From: Thamnidium elegans
Lineage: Eukaryota; Mucoromycota; Mucoromycetes; Mucorales; Mucoraceae
Direction of reading: 5' to 3'
NCBI GenBank assembly: GCA_025201345.1
Contig: JAIXMG010000018.1
Location: 186,001-250,000, forward strand
Length of the DNA stretch: 64,000 nt
Numbering within the stretch: the stretch's first letter is position 1; every line of letters begins with the position of its first letter. The translations under genes were made by a program, and so were the position numbers. Under the pieces are notes generated by a model, which was not told the DNA's origin, searched no databases, and worked only from the letters and a program-made list of their open reading frames with translations. This document shows positions 35,144-47,494 of the stretch, piece by piece.

Positions 35144-36971
35144 TTATTTTCCTCCAAGCCAACTGGATGAAAAATTAACAGCTTTCCATTCAGGATCGGA
35201 TGGTATAGGTCGAATGGCAGCAGGGCCAATTCCTTCATAATCTATATGAAGACGATGTAAACTACGTTTATTTCGGATCGGTATAGCATGTGAAGATCTA
35301 CTTGTACCATTACTATTAGATGCAGTCATTTGAGGTTGTTGTGTTGGAAAATGTGGTATTATTTGACGCCTTTTATCAAAGGTATTACTAGTACTTCTTG
35401 CAGTACCTACTCTATGTACACCTTCTTTTCTTATCATATCCTCTTCTTCTGGATTTATAATTAAAGTGGAAGAATTTGTAGTTGTTTTAGTAAGTGTTGA
35501 TATACCATCATCAGTGGATTTTGTTTTATAAAACATGTTTGTGATCCAAGCTAATGGTTTTGGGTCTTGCGTTTTTAATTGTCTCTTTAGTAATCTCTTT
35601 TTGATGATTTCTTCTTCTACACGAGCTTCACTTTCTTGTACTTTTTTAACATATTCTACCTGAAGTTCGTTCATTGTTGTTCTTAGGTTACCCAATTCTT
35701 TTAACATTCCTTTTAAGACTTCTAGTAAAGGGAAGAATCCATCCATATGTACTTGTTCTGTTAATGGACTCTTGATCCATAAGAATCTACTGGCTAGTAT
35801 CTCTATATCCATTAATATATTCTCAATGACGGAATTACTCATACTACTTAATTCTGTAATATCAAATGCTCTTTTTAATCTTCTATTTAATGCCAGTATG
35901 TCTGATCCTCTTAGTCTTTCTAGTATTTGTGTTACGTGTTGCTGTAATAATATATAAGGTGATTGTACAATGTCCGAATTGGTGAATGTACCATCTTTGA
36001 TCGTCATGACCGAAGATGCAGAAGGCGATATCACTAGTTCTCTACTATTGTTTTGTATTCCCATATCCATTACAACTGAGCTATACAAGTCATTCTTTTT
36101 TTTTTTTTAAAAAAAAATTTTTTATTTTGTTTAGTGACAATATAATGATAATGATAAAAAGAAGTACATATATATATATACATGTATACGCATTTACCTT
36201 TTCACTTGTATCACAACAATCCACCAAGTCACCACTACTAAAATCATTACTACTACTATTACTACTTTCTGCTTCATCCGTCATTCGAACTCTTTCCCCT
36301 TTACTATTTTTTACATAATAATGATAGTGATGATGTACAATAGCAGAAGAAGAAGGAGAACAGGATACCAATGTTGAAGTAGGCATAGAAGAAGATACGG
36401 TAGGTAAAGGTTGTAATGTTGTTTTAGTCTTTTCTTTTTTATTAGGTATCTTTTCTTTAACACTAGCGGCACGTTTTGATATTGGTGGTTTCTTTTTAAA
36501 ATCTATGGTATTCGTAGACATTGATTTCTTCATTAAATCGTCCTGCAGTGAGACTTGTTTATGCTCTGATTTTCTTTCATTATCATCGATCTTTTGCATT
36601 AAAGCAGTAATTTCATCTCTCGCATCTGACAGCTGTTCTTTGCAGTTCATAAGGTCTGATTTTAATTTGGTATTGGCTGAAGAAAGTTCTTTAATTAAAC
36701 TGATGAGATCATTGGTATTGTTACTATTAGATGACACAAGCTAAAAAAAAAAAAAGATGTTATCATGTGGGTTTTACTCTTTCTCTTAAAAAAGGAAATA
36801 AAAAAGATGATTATATTACCTTGATAGGATCTACTGTACTTGTATTAAACGTTTCTTCCATTTTATCCTCAATATCTCTTGCTAATTGTTCATGACTATT
36901 ATAAAGTGATTCTATTATACATTATATGTATACAGTAGTAAGTTACCCAAATATCCCTTGCAAAATGCATA

Positions 36972-37004
<33 letters not shown>

Positions 37005-37600
37005 AAAAAAAAACGTACCATATCTCATTTTTAACTTTTTAATCTTTGATTCCAGCACAAGTTCGTTCCTTCTACATAAAGTTAACTCTTGTTTTGTATC
37101 TTCCAGCTAAGGAATATTATTATAATGAGAATTAATAGTAAAATAAATAAATAAAGCAATATACATACATATTATTTACCTTTGATGTTATACTCTCTTC
37201 TCTTGTTTCTGAATTACGCACCATAAATTTAAATATCCTTAACTTTTCCAACTCGCTTGTTTTTATATCCAAATCTATAGAAAGCTGATTACATTTATCG
37301 TTTGCCATTCCTAAATCTGATAATGTTTCATCCAGTATCTTTTCGTTTGTAATAAGTAACCAGTTTTTTTGTTTTGTTTGTTTTTTTCCTTTTTTTTTTT
37401 TCTTTGTTACTGTACCTTTTGCCTCTTTTGATATTCCCAAAGCCATTTATTCTTTTCTTTTACTACTGAATCTTTTTGATTTTCGACTTCATCCAACGAT
37501 TGTTCTAAATCAGTTAATCGTTCGTGGCACTCTTCTAACTAAAAAATGTTAAAGTTACACAAGAACACACACAGAAAAAAAAAAGGGCACAAATAACAAT

Positions 37601-37640
<40 letters not shown>

Positions 37641-38074
37641 ACTCACCTGCTTTTCTAATTGTATTCTCTGTTGATTTGATTCACTAACAAATGTTTCGTG
37701 CTTATGAAGTAAACCTTGACCAATTTCTAAAATACATACTTGATAAGAAAAAAAAAATATTCCCGTTGTTGTTGTGTTTTTGTTTTACCTGCTGCTAACC
37801 TAGTATCAGATTCTAACTTTTTCATAGTTCTATTAAAATATTCTAGACTTTCACAGTCTTGTCTACCACAACAGTGGCAAATATCAAATAAACTACTGGT
37901 AACCGAAGAAGGTGTACCCATTTGTTGTTGGCTGTTGCTCCAATCTTGTTCTAGTAATGCTAGATTATGCTGGTAATCTGACACACTACAGCTTTCGTTT
38001 GATTGGGACCGAGATTCCATACTGACAGCAAGTATTGGTTTAGTAGAAGAGTTGATGGTAGATCGATGTCGCAT
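35144..38074 (-). CDS. Large coiled-coil protein, family not recognised
   Basis: From ATG at 38074 the minus strand gives MRHRSTINSSTKP, a short Cys-containing patch (DICHCCGRQDC), and then long heptad-like segments over at least six exons (for example LEECHERLTDLEQSLDEVEN, LEDTKQELTLCRRNELVLES, ARDIEDKMEETFN). A Ser-rich linker with a His run (HHHYHYY) follows. The last exon (36088-35144 region) holds a predicted folded block, RLRGSDILALNRRLKRAFDI and EILASRFLWIKSP, then more coiled coil and a basic tail with SLHRLHIDYEGIGP. Length is roughly 800 residues. The architecture suggests a structural protein of the spindle pole, septum or cytoskeleton, but that is only a guess. Poly-A and (TA) tracts fill several introns. 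Confidence 0.75.
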
Positions 38075-38363
38075 TTTAAAATGAACAACAATAGATAAAT
38101 AAAAAAGAGGAGTTTTTTTTAAGGGCGCAAAAGTATTTAATAATAATAGTAAACAAAAAAGGGCTTTTTTTTTTCTATTGTTTCAAGATAACAAAGAGAG
38201 AGAGAAAAAAAAAAAAGGAAAATAAATAAAAAGCGACGGGTTATAAACTCCAAAAGGCATTACATATAAAGGCGGAGCACTTTTTAATGTAAAAAGAGAA
38301 AAGGCCAATCACCGGACGCATGACCTATTAGAAAAATGTAACCACACAATTTTTTATTTATTT

Positions 38364-40533
38364 TTATACTGTGGATATATCTCTTCCCCAAATAGCACAT
38401 TTAGACCAATCCATACTAAGGTTTAATCTAGTACGCATACTAACTTGTTCACTCCAATAAATACTACGCCATAAATAAAGTGCCCATAATCCTCCAATCA
38501 TTTGGTATCCCCATTTAAAATCACCCACTGCTGTATTACCCAAATAAGCCAACGTACCAAGATGACTATACCGAAATGGTCCAACTTGCGTTTGAGTAGA
38601 TAATTCATCTTTTGAATTTTCTAAATTATTTAAATACTTGGCCAAGTATTGTCCTTGCTGACTTGCAACCTGAGCAGTCTAAATAAAATGATATTAGTAA
38701 ATATATTTTAAATGTCACAGAAAAAAAAAAAAAAAAAAACTTACTGCTGGTAAATTTGTCATTTTACTATCAATATCTTTCAACATGATTTTTAACTCTT
38801 CAATATCTAAAACTCCATTTTTATCCGTGTCATATTTTATAAACATTTTTTCAAGGTGAGTTAAATGCTGTTCCGTTAAAGGAAATCTTGAACGCATGGT
38901 GTCACAAATGGCAAGGAATTCATTGAATTGAATACTTCCATCTTTATCACTAAGAAACATGTATTAAATACTTTAATATATATATAAATATATATATATT
39001 TATATATGTATATATTACGTGTCTGCTTCTTGAATAAATTCCATAATATGTTGTAATAAATTTGGATTCTCAATGGTTGCACAATCTCCTAATGCGTATA
39101 CATCCCGTAATCCTTGCAATTTTAAAAAGTTATCAGTTGTTAATACTCGTTTATGCGCTTGTACAGGTAATTTTTCTGTCAAATTTTTAGCAAATGAGGT
39201 CATTGCTATATTAAGGGGGTAAATATTTTTAGTCTGTGCGTAATAATATATATGTATACACATTTAAGCATTTACCAATACCAGTAGACCATAAACATAA
39301 ACCATAAGGCAAGGTCTTTAAAGTCGGCTCTGCATTTCCTTCAGTGGGTTTAATTTTATAAACCACTTGTTCTTCTTCAATACGAACCACACGTGAATTG
39401 GTAATGACATTTATATGATCACGCTCAAATCTCTTTTCTGCATAATCACTAATTTTACTATCAAAAGTGTTTAAAATATGGTCTCTAGACTGAATGATAT
39501 GAATTGAAATTTCTTTACGAATTAATTTTGGAAACTAATTCAAAAATTATGATTAGTTATATAATTATATATATACTCTAAAAAATGACTTTTTACCCAT
39601 TCTACTAAATCTTCATTCACCCAATCCGATACTTCTGCCGCAAATTCAACACCAGTAGGACCTCCACCACATACAACAAACGATAACAACCTTTTACGTT
39701 CTTCCGGTGTAGTGGTAGGTAAACAAGCCTTTTCAACATTTTCAATAATCTTGCGTCGGATATCAATAGCGTCTCGAATGGTTTTAAGACGTACAGTATG
39801 TTCAATACCTTCTACCCCGTGTGTCATACTTGTGGCACCTACAGCCACAATAAGTTTATCATAGGGTACATAAAAGTTTTCCTTTTCGTTACAACCATGT
39901 ACTTCAACATATTTGTAATCTAAATCTATATCTACCGCTCTTCCTTCCAAGAAATGAGCATGTACTCTAGAGGCGATCTTTCTTACAGGTTCAAGTAAAG
40001 ATCTACACACACAAATATCCCCCCCCCCCATTTTCATGTTATTTTTTTAAATATACTTTTTTTAAATATATATTTTTTTACCTTAGTTCTAGTGTACCAA
40101 CAGTGGCACTGGGAAGTAACGGTGTAAACAAGAAATAATTGTTATCACTAATAATAGTAACATTATACTTTTCCTTATCCAGGTTCTTTACAACAGAGAC
40201 TGCTCCCCATCCAGAACCAATAATAACAAGACGAGGCTTTTTGTTTTCTTCTTGGGTATCATCAATATAATAATTAGATACAGGTAACTGCTTACTGCCT
40301 CCACGCTGAGGATGAAGGGCTAAATAGGGTGGGTGTTGGTCCTCTTGAAATACTTCGATGAAACGATCTCGGTCTGTAGAGAGATAATATGCGGCACCAC
40401 TAAGAGCAGTTAAACCAGCTGTAACCAAACCTATTTTTTTGTACTGGTTATAGGCTTTGGTATGGGTTGCGTTGGTAGTAAAAAATGCCTTTTGATGGCT
40501 TATGATTTTTCGAGAAAGGATACGGGAAAACAT
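38364..40533 (-). CDS. External type II NADH:ubiquinone oxidoreductase with EF-hands
   Basis: Start at 40533: an Arg-rich mitochondrial presequence ([18 protein letters not shown]), a hydrophobic stretch ([16 protein letters not shown]), and the FAD-binding fold [18 protein letters not shown]. Then come [20 protein letters not shown], the NADH-binding fold [25 protein letters not shown] and [15 protein letters not shown]. Two EF-hand loops are inserted: [11 protein letters not shown] and [13 protein letters not shown]. The C-terminal membrane anchor region is [20 protein letters not shown], ending at 38364. This is the NDE/NDB class that oxidises cytosolic NADH at the outer face of the inner membrane without proton pumping; the EF-hands predict control by calcium. 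Family members without EF-hands exist, so the calcium-binding form is the notable point. Confidence 0.94.
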
Positions 40534-40772
40534 AAAGAAAATATAAAGTAAAGAGGGGGAAAAAAGGGGGGGGGGAGTTATTTAAATGAAAAATTGTTTC
40601 GCATTTATTACATCATTTTAAGCTCTGGTTATTATTGTGCGACAAAAGGAGGGGATTTATGAAAGCCCGTATTTTTTTATTATTATCTCGGATAAAGTTT
40701 TTAAGACGTATGTATATTTAACAGTTTTTATATTTGTATATAATTGTTGAATATCTTTTTATCTGTATTATC
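40534..40772. other. Upstream region of the NADH dehydrogenase gene
   Basis: Contains a G-run (40565-40575 region) and AT-rich DNA. No exon is seen. Confidence 0.4.
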
Positions 40773-41018
40773 ATGTCCTATGGTAAAACCGAGCTTAAAC
40801 AAAAATCGAGGTTTACGGAACACTTTATAATTAAAGAAACAAGTATTCTACAGTATAATTTACTAACAATCGATTCAAATACGTTTGAGCAAAGAACGTG
40901 TTCTTTAAAGAGAAAAAGTCATATCAAAAGAAAAAAGTTCCCTCCAACTACAATAAAAATACCTTGCTCCGTAAATACCATCTCAAGTAATAATAAAAAA
41001 TGTCAATTTTTAAATTAG
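40773..41018 (+). CDS. Small hypothetical basic protein, doubtful
   Basis: An open frame starting MSYGKTELKQKSRF and ending KKCQFLN is 81 residues long, basic and rich in Ser, Thr and Lys. No domain is recognised. It is intronless and sits between two well-supported minus-strand genes. The ATG at 40773 was preferred over 40734 because the extension is hydrophobic AT-rich text. It may be a chance frame. Confidence 0.3.
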   Translation: MSYGKTELKQKSRFTEHFIIKETSILQYNLLTIDSNTFEQRTCSLKRKSHIKRKKFPPTTIKIPCSVNTISSNNKKCQFLN

Positions 41019-41165
41019 AAATTTTAACACTTTCTTTTATTTACTGCTTTGCATTACCTTATTTAAAGCAGAGGGCAATCCCTTTAGACTCGTTTCTCCC
41101 TTTTTTTTTTAATGGCACCCTTAATTCTTTTTTTTTTTAGTATAAAAGGATCGAGGTATCTCATT

Positions 41166-41200
<35 letters not shown>

Positions 41201-41374
41201 CCTACTGATGTAAACTATTAAAATTGTAATTATACTTCTAGGAAAGTTGTAATATCCCAGTATGTAAACCGACGAATAATCAAAATAAACAAAATATATA
41301 TAATCGTAAATATAGAATAAGTATGCTGACCTTTAACAATTCGAATAGTATATGTGGGATATGTCCTTTATTAT

Positions 41375-42222
41375 TTATTCAAAAGACTTTAAGCTACGAA
41401 TAAAACGATCGACAGCAATTCTAAAGAGTTCGTTAGAGATATTACCAGGAGGAGAAGGTATAGCACTTGAATGAGTAGTGGCAGTAGTAGTAGTAGTGGT
41501 ATTATGCGTGTTGGCATCGTTTTCGACCGAGTTTTGTAAGAAGCCGTGACTAATTTCCCAACGAGTATCATCAAATCTCATCAGCCCATTCTTAACAACA
41601 AATTCAACATATAATTGAATATGAATCTGCTTCAAGACCATTCTTAAACTTTCAGTATTAGGGTCAGAATTCATAACAAATTTAAGTCCTGTAGGTGTTT
41701 CGTAATAATGTAGACGGTATGTTGAAGTTTTATATGAGATAAATCCATCTTGACTACAAAAAAAAAAATAAAAAAAAAATGAGGGTTATTTTTTTGGATG
41801 AGAAAGAAAAAAATAGAATATACTTACTTTCCACTTAATTTACGTACAAAATTACGTAAAGATAATACGACACCATATACAAGTTTTGCTTCTTCTTCAA
41901 TAGAAATGACACTACCAGCAGCTAATCCACTTTGTTGTGTAATACCTGTTTGATGATTATCTTCACTTCGGATGAGAGAATTAGCGTTTGGTGAGCTTTG
42001 TTCAGCAATAGAAGATGCAGCACTGGAAGTAGAGAATCGTGAAGAGGTGGCAAGGCCGCCTAAACGACTATTTGAATTGCCAAGTTGACTATTATTGTTA
42101 CTGGTACCGTTGTTAGATGATGAAGTCGTGGTTGCATTGTTACTACTCTTGCTATGGGTCCATTTTTGAAAATAAATACATTGACAATGACGATCAAATA
42201 TATACAGATTATGAATTGTCAT
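41375..42222 (-). CDS. BET5: TRAPP complex subunit BET5/TRAPPC1
   Basis: Two exons (42222-41828 and 41753-41375) give 257 residues in phase. The longin-like fold starts MTIHNLYIFDRHCQCIYFQK. After a Ser/Asn-rich insert of about 75 residues it continues EEEAKLVYGVVLSLRNFVRK, then DGFISYKTSTYRLHYYETPT, LKFVMNSD and IQLYVEFVVKNGL. BET5 is a core TRAPP subunit; the complex is the exchange factor for Ypt1/Rab1 in ER-Golgi and autophagy traffic. The insert sits where other BET5 proteins have a short loop, and a second low-complexity Thr-rich stretch lies near the C-terminus. The start is the Met of MTIHNLYIF; an upstream in-frame Met would add unrelated sequence. Confidence 0.93.
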
Positions 42223-43351
42223 TATGATGTTTAAAATACAGGGAAGAAGAAGAAAAAAAAAAAAGCGGATGAAATTAGGCGAAGTCTTCCCCGCACCGAA
42301 TTCAGAGAGATAGTGGTACAAAGTAATTTTTCTGGTGCATAGCAGAATATAGTTTTCTAATACATCGATAAATAAAACAATGATTTATAGGTAAATAACT
42401 TGAATATACTTGCTAAAAGTGACTATATCCATTGATAACTATATAATATGTTTGTGGTGTTTAGAGATTGGTTAAAATAGGGTATAATCTTAAGTATACC
42501 CAAATCATTTTAATAGCTTTTAAATCACTTACAGGCAAGGCTGATACGTGTTTTTGCTAAAAAAAAAAAAAAAAAAAAAAATGCTAGAAACTTGTCTGGT
42601 ATATTCTGCTTGGTCTGTTGGATTAACGACTCGAATGACCTGACTTGGATCTTGGACTAAGGAGTCCATCATTAGTACGAGTATCTGAATTCCAAACCTA
42701 TATGGCGTAAGGAAGCTGATTGATATACAATCTTTAAAATGACAAAGGATCGCCCGCCCGACAATGATGTTTTATACTGAAACAGCCGAGATAAAGCATT
42801 AATAGTCAAACCCAAAAGACGATGAAGTATTCGTAAATAGTTCAAAGTTTCTCTTGGAGGGTAGCATAAACATACATGTGGTATTATAAGGTAAAGCCAA
42901 CGATTAGAGACCTCTGAGATGAAATATGCTCAACCAATTCTCGAGCTTTAAATATGTAAGGCGACCCTGTCTGCTTAATTGAATTTTCCAAGGAGTACAT
43001 AATGACTCACCTACCGAGTAAACTAGTCTTAAAAATTGATGGCGCGTAAGCATGCTATCCACACTTATCATTATTGTAAAAGCGAAGCGGTAGCAATTGG
43101 ATGTTTGTGTATTTCTTTGAGTTTTAAAATAGGGGTCATGACTGCGTTGATAATAAAGTGATCGTATAATCGTGCGACTAGATTAGCATAGAGAAAGGTA
43201 AATTCTAGTATCACATATATAAAAGCGAAGTATCTGAGAGACTATCAACTACAGAGTATAACGATTAAAAGAAAAAGTAATATGTAGGTGCATATACTTG
43301 GCATTAACAAGTCCACCAGGTGCAGTCACGCTATCTCGCGCCAATTATTTC

Positions 43352-43405
<54 letters not shown>

Positions 43406-43454
43406 ACACGCGCTTCCCTTTCAAAGTTGACATATTACAAAAAAAAAAAAGACT
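42223..43454. other. 1.2 kb divergent intergenic region BET5/MSH6
   Basis: No supported gene. An A-run lies at 42561-42582. The middle part (42580-43260) has a more even base composition than usual for the spacers here but only short frames. The region ends with the T48 tract listed separately. Confidence 0.4.
43354..43401. promoter_or_regulatory. T48 homopolymer upstream of MSH6
   Basis: A run of 48 T ends 53 bases before the MSH6 start. Long poly(dA:dT) tracts act as nucleosome-excluding promoter elements in fungi; the role here is inferred from position. Its exact length is uncertain in any assembly. Confidence 0.4.
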
Positions 43455-46400
43455 ATGGCTCCACCAAAGAAACAAGGACTAGACGGGAATCAAAAGACTT
43501 TACACTCATTCTTTACCAGACCAGTAAAGGCTAAAGTAGCAGAACCCGCTCCAGCTAAGAAAGTAGTTAAAGAGGAACCTGAAATAACAACTGAAAGTCT
43601 AGCAATGGAAGTCGATCAAACCAGTGACGAAGAAGTCATTGCCCCTCCCTTGGTAAAAAAAAAACCCAGCTGTTACAAAGCTAATATATATATAAAAGGA
43701 TGTCTTATTGATATATTGTTTTAGGGTCGCCGTAGAAAGCGAGTTACTTATAAAGAGTCAGACAGTGAGTCTGAGCAACCTGTAGTTTCAAAGAATCCTT
43801 TTGCGGCAGGAAAAAAGAGAAGGCTTGTTAGACGTTCTAGTGATAGTGATAATGATGAAGAATTTAAGCCCTCTAAAGTTGAAAAGGATGAAGAAGAATT
43901 TGATGATTTTTTTGACGATAGTGGTTTGGATGAGCTCATGATGGAAGCAGAGGAAAAGAGAGTACCTGTTACACCTTTAACCGAAAAATTCAAGGTAAAA
44001 ATAAAGACGTGTATAATTATTTTAGTACTAAACGAATTTATAATCATGTTAGAACATATCTGTCGAAACTTCGGCTAGTAAGTACGAAAAACCAACGAAT
44101 AGTTTATTAGCAAGGATGAGCGGACTATCATCAAAGCAGGAAAAGAGACAGGTAATGATTTTCTGTGTATACTAGTTTTTTTTTCACCCAAACTAAAAAA
44201 TGACTATAATAGGATCGAAACCAAAAGTTTAAAGAGAAGAACGACGAGCGTTATCAGTGGCTTCAAAACCAAAAAGATCTGCAAGGAAACGCTGTTGGTT
44301 CTCCGGAGTATGATCCTCGGACGTTATTCATCCCTCAAAATGCCTGGAACAAATTTACCCCATTCGAAAAACAATACTGGGAAGTAAAACATAAGTTCTG
44401 GGATACTGTAAGTCAAGTGGACCTATATATACACAGAAAAACTAATTGCATAAATGTCAAATGTAGATCGTATTCTTTAAAAAGGGTAAATTTTATGAAC
44501 TTTACGAAAAGGATGCTGACATCGGGCATAAGGATTTTGATTTAAAGATGACAGATCGAGTTAATATGCGTATGGTTGGTGTGCCTGAGATGTCTTTCGA
44601 CTATTGGACTGCTCAATTTATTGCTAAAGGGCATAAAGTAGCGAAAGTCGACCAAATGGAGACAGCGCTTGGAAAATCGATGCGTGAAAAGGGAGGTAGT
44701 AAAGCAGACGTGAAAGCAGACAAGATTATTCGAAGAGAATTAACCTCGGTTCTTACTGCTGGTACATTGGTTGACTCTGGATTGCTTACGAATGATTTAA
44801 GTACTTATTGTATGTCCATCAAAGAACACTGCGGCGATGAAACCTTACCACCCACATTTGGTATTTGCTTTGTTGATACAGCTACTGCAGAGTTTAACTT
44901 GGTTCATTTTGAAGACGATGTCAATCGTACTAAATTTGAAACTTTAATTATGCAAATCAAACCAAAGGAAATAGTTACTGAAAAAGGACGTTTATCAAAG
45001 GCTACAACTCGCTTATTGAAATCGTTGTTGGATAGCCCACTTTGGAATATGCTGATTCCTGAATCTGAATTCTGGGATGATAGAGTAACTAAAGACGAAT
45101 TAAAATGTAATGAATACTGGACCGAGGCCGAAGAAAATGACAAGGAATCTCTTCATAGGGCTATGGAAGAAGCACGTAAAGATCCTTTATTAATGTCTTC
45201 ATTTGGAGGTTTGATTTGGTATCTTCGTTCTCTTAAATTGGACCGTGAATTACTATCAGCAAAAAACATTTTGATATATGATCCTATTCGTAATGCTACA
45301 TCCCTTGTCCTTGATGGTCAAACATTAATCAACCTTGAAATCTTTCAAAACTCACATGATGGTAGTACCGAAGGCACTGTTTTCAAATTACTTGCTAATA
45401 GTATTACACCGTTTGGAAAAAGATTATTCAAACGCTGGTTATGTCACCCTTTACGTAACCCTAAAGATATCAATGACCGGTTAGACGCAATTGAAGATTT
45501 AATTCGACTTACTGACGTAGATATCTCTAAATTACTCGCATCGATGCCAGATTTAGAAAGATTGATTTCACGTATTCATAGTGGGCGTATGCAAATAAAA
45601 GAGTTTTTTATGGCGCTCAAGGGGTTCCAGTCTGCTTGCGATGTTATTCGTATTATGACAGAAAGACGATCCGAATATAAGTCAAAGTTGTTAGGTTTCT
45701 TAATTGATAGGTTCCCCCGTATTGACGAAAAGTTGAATGCTTTACAAAATTCATTTATTACAGCAGAAGTCGATGTTGACTGTAAGTAAAATTAATATTA
45801 AATATATATAGTTTGTTTATCAGTTTTTTGTATAGACCAAAAAGCAAAGACGATGATTCCAATTTCAGGAGATAATGAAGAATGGGACTTATTGAATCAA
45901 CAAATAGAAGATGTACAACAACAGTTTGCTGATCATTTGGAGGTGGTTCAAAAGAAATTGAGGTAATACCAACTTTAACCTTTTTTTAATATTTTTTGCT
46001 TAATTTTCCCTTTTATAGAAATTCAAAAATTGCATATAAAGATATCAACAAAGATATCTATCAAATCGAGGTACCTAAAGCCGTCAAAGTACCAGATGAT
46101 TGGATAAAGATGTCGAACACTACTGTAAAGTATATAATTCAAAATGTCATTATATATTTTATTTAACCTTTATATATATATATGTATTGATTAGGCTTTT
46201 AACCGTTACTATGATAAAACTGTTAAATCTCTTGTTTCAGAATTCAAGGAATTAAAAGAAACCAAAAACGCATTTGTTAAAAAGTTTGCAATGCAAGTAT
46301 ACAGTAATTTCGACAATTCTTATCCTTTATGGTTATCAGCGGTACAAAATATTGCTGAATTAGATGCCTTGATGGGTTTAGCGAAAGGATCAGTTCAAAT

Positions 46401-47494
46401 GGGAGGTAAAGAAAAAAAAAGAAGGATATTGCTATACGGACCAAATTCATGTATTCATCTACGTTTATATTAGAACCTGCCTGTCGTCCTACATTTATTG
46501 AACAGGAGAGAGGTATCATTGAATTCGAAGAATTGAGACATCCTTGTGTTGTACCAGGGTAAGACTAAATTAGGTAGCATTTTCTATCTCACGACACTCT
46601 CTTCTAACTTATACTATCACTAGTGTGGCTACTGATTTTATTCCTAATGATGTTGGATTGGGTGGTCAAGATCCTAGCATCATTGTTCTAACTGGTCCTA
46701 ATATGGGTGGTAAATCTACTTTACTGAGACAAACATGTGTTGCAGTCATTATGGCTCAGTTAGGAGGTTACGTACCCGCAAAATCCTGTAGACTCACTGC
46801 ATGTGATCGTATTTATACCAGAATTGGTGCAAATGATAATATCATGGGAGGCCAATCTACTTTTATGGTCGAATTAGCCGAAACTTCTAAAATCCTTCGT
46901 GAAGCCTCTAGTAAGTCCTTGGTTATTCTCGATGAACTTGGAAGAGGCACTTCTACGTTTGATGGCTATTCAATTGCTTATTCTGTATTACATTACCTGT
47001 CTACTCATATTGGTTGCCTTGGAATGTTTGCTACTCATTATCAAACGCTATGTAAAGAATTCGAAAGAAACCCAGAAATCAACAATATGCACATGTAAGT
47101 TTGCTTCCGTAAAAAGTGAAATATATATATATATATAACTGACTTCTTTTTTGTTGTGTGTAATAGGGGATATATTATGGATGAAGACGAACGCAATGTT
47201 ACCTTTTTATACAAGTTAACTTCTGGTATTTGTGAAAAGTCATTTGGTATGAATGTTGCAGCCATGGCTGGTATCCCCAAGACTATTATCGACAGGGCGA
47301 CAACTGTGGCCGAAGAAGCAGACCGAAACCATAAAATGAAGGATAGTACTCATGCTATGCAAGTTGACGGGGATTCTCGCATCAAGATTACTCCCGCTAT
47401 AGCTGCTGATTTGAAATACATGTTGTTCACTAAAAAGAAGAATCCACTTGCTACAGACCGAATAATTAACAGTTTTAAAAAGTTGGAAATTTAA
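43455..47494 (+). CDS. MSH6: DNA mismatch-repair protein MSH6
   Basis: At least ten exons. The N-terminus carries a PCNA-interacting box QKTLHSFF within the first 25 residues, then a charged disordered region. The mismatch-binding domain has the Phe-x-Glu motif in [16 protein letters not shown], followed by [18 protein letters not shown]. The connector, lever and clamp domains follow ([30 protein letters not shown]). The ATPase has Walker [16 protein letters not shown], signature region [13 protein letters not shown] and Walker [16 protein letters not shown]. The C-terminus is [13 protein letters not shown] with TAA at 47494. MSH6 pairs with MSH2 (MutS-alpha) to detect base mismatches and small loops. 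No damage is seen. Confidence 0.96.
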
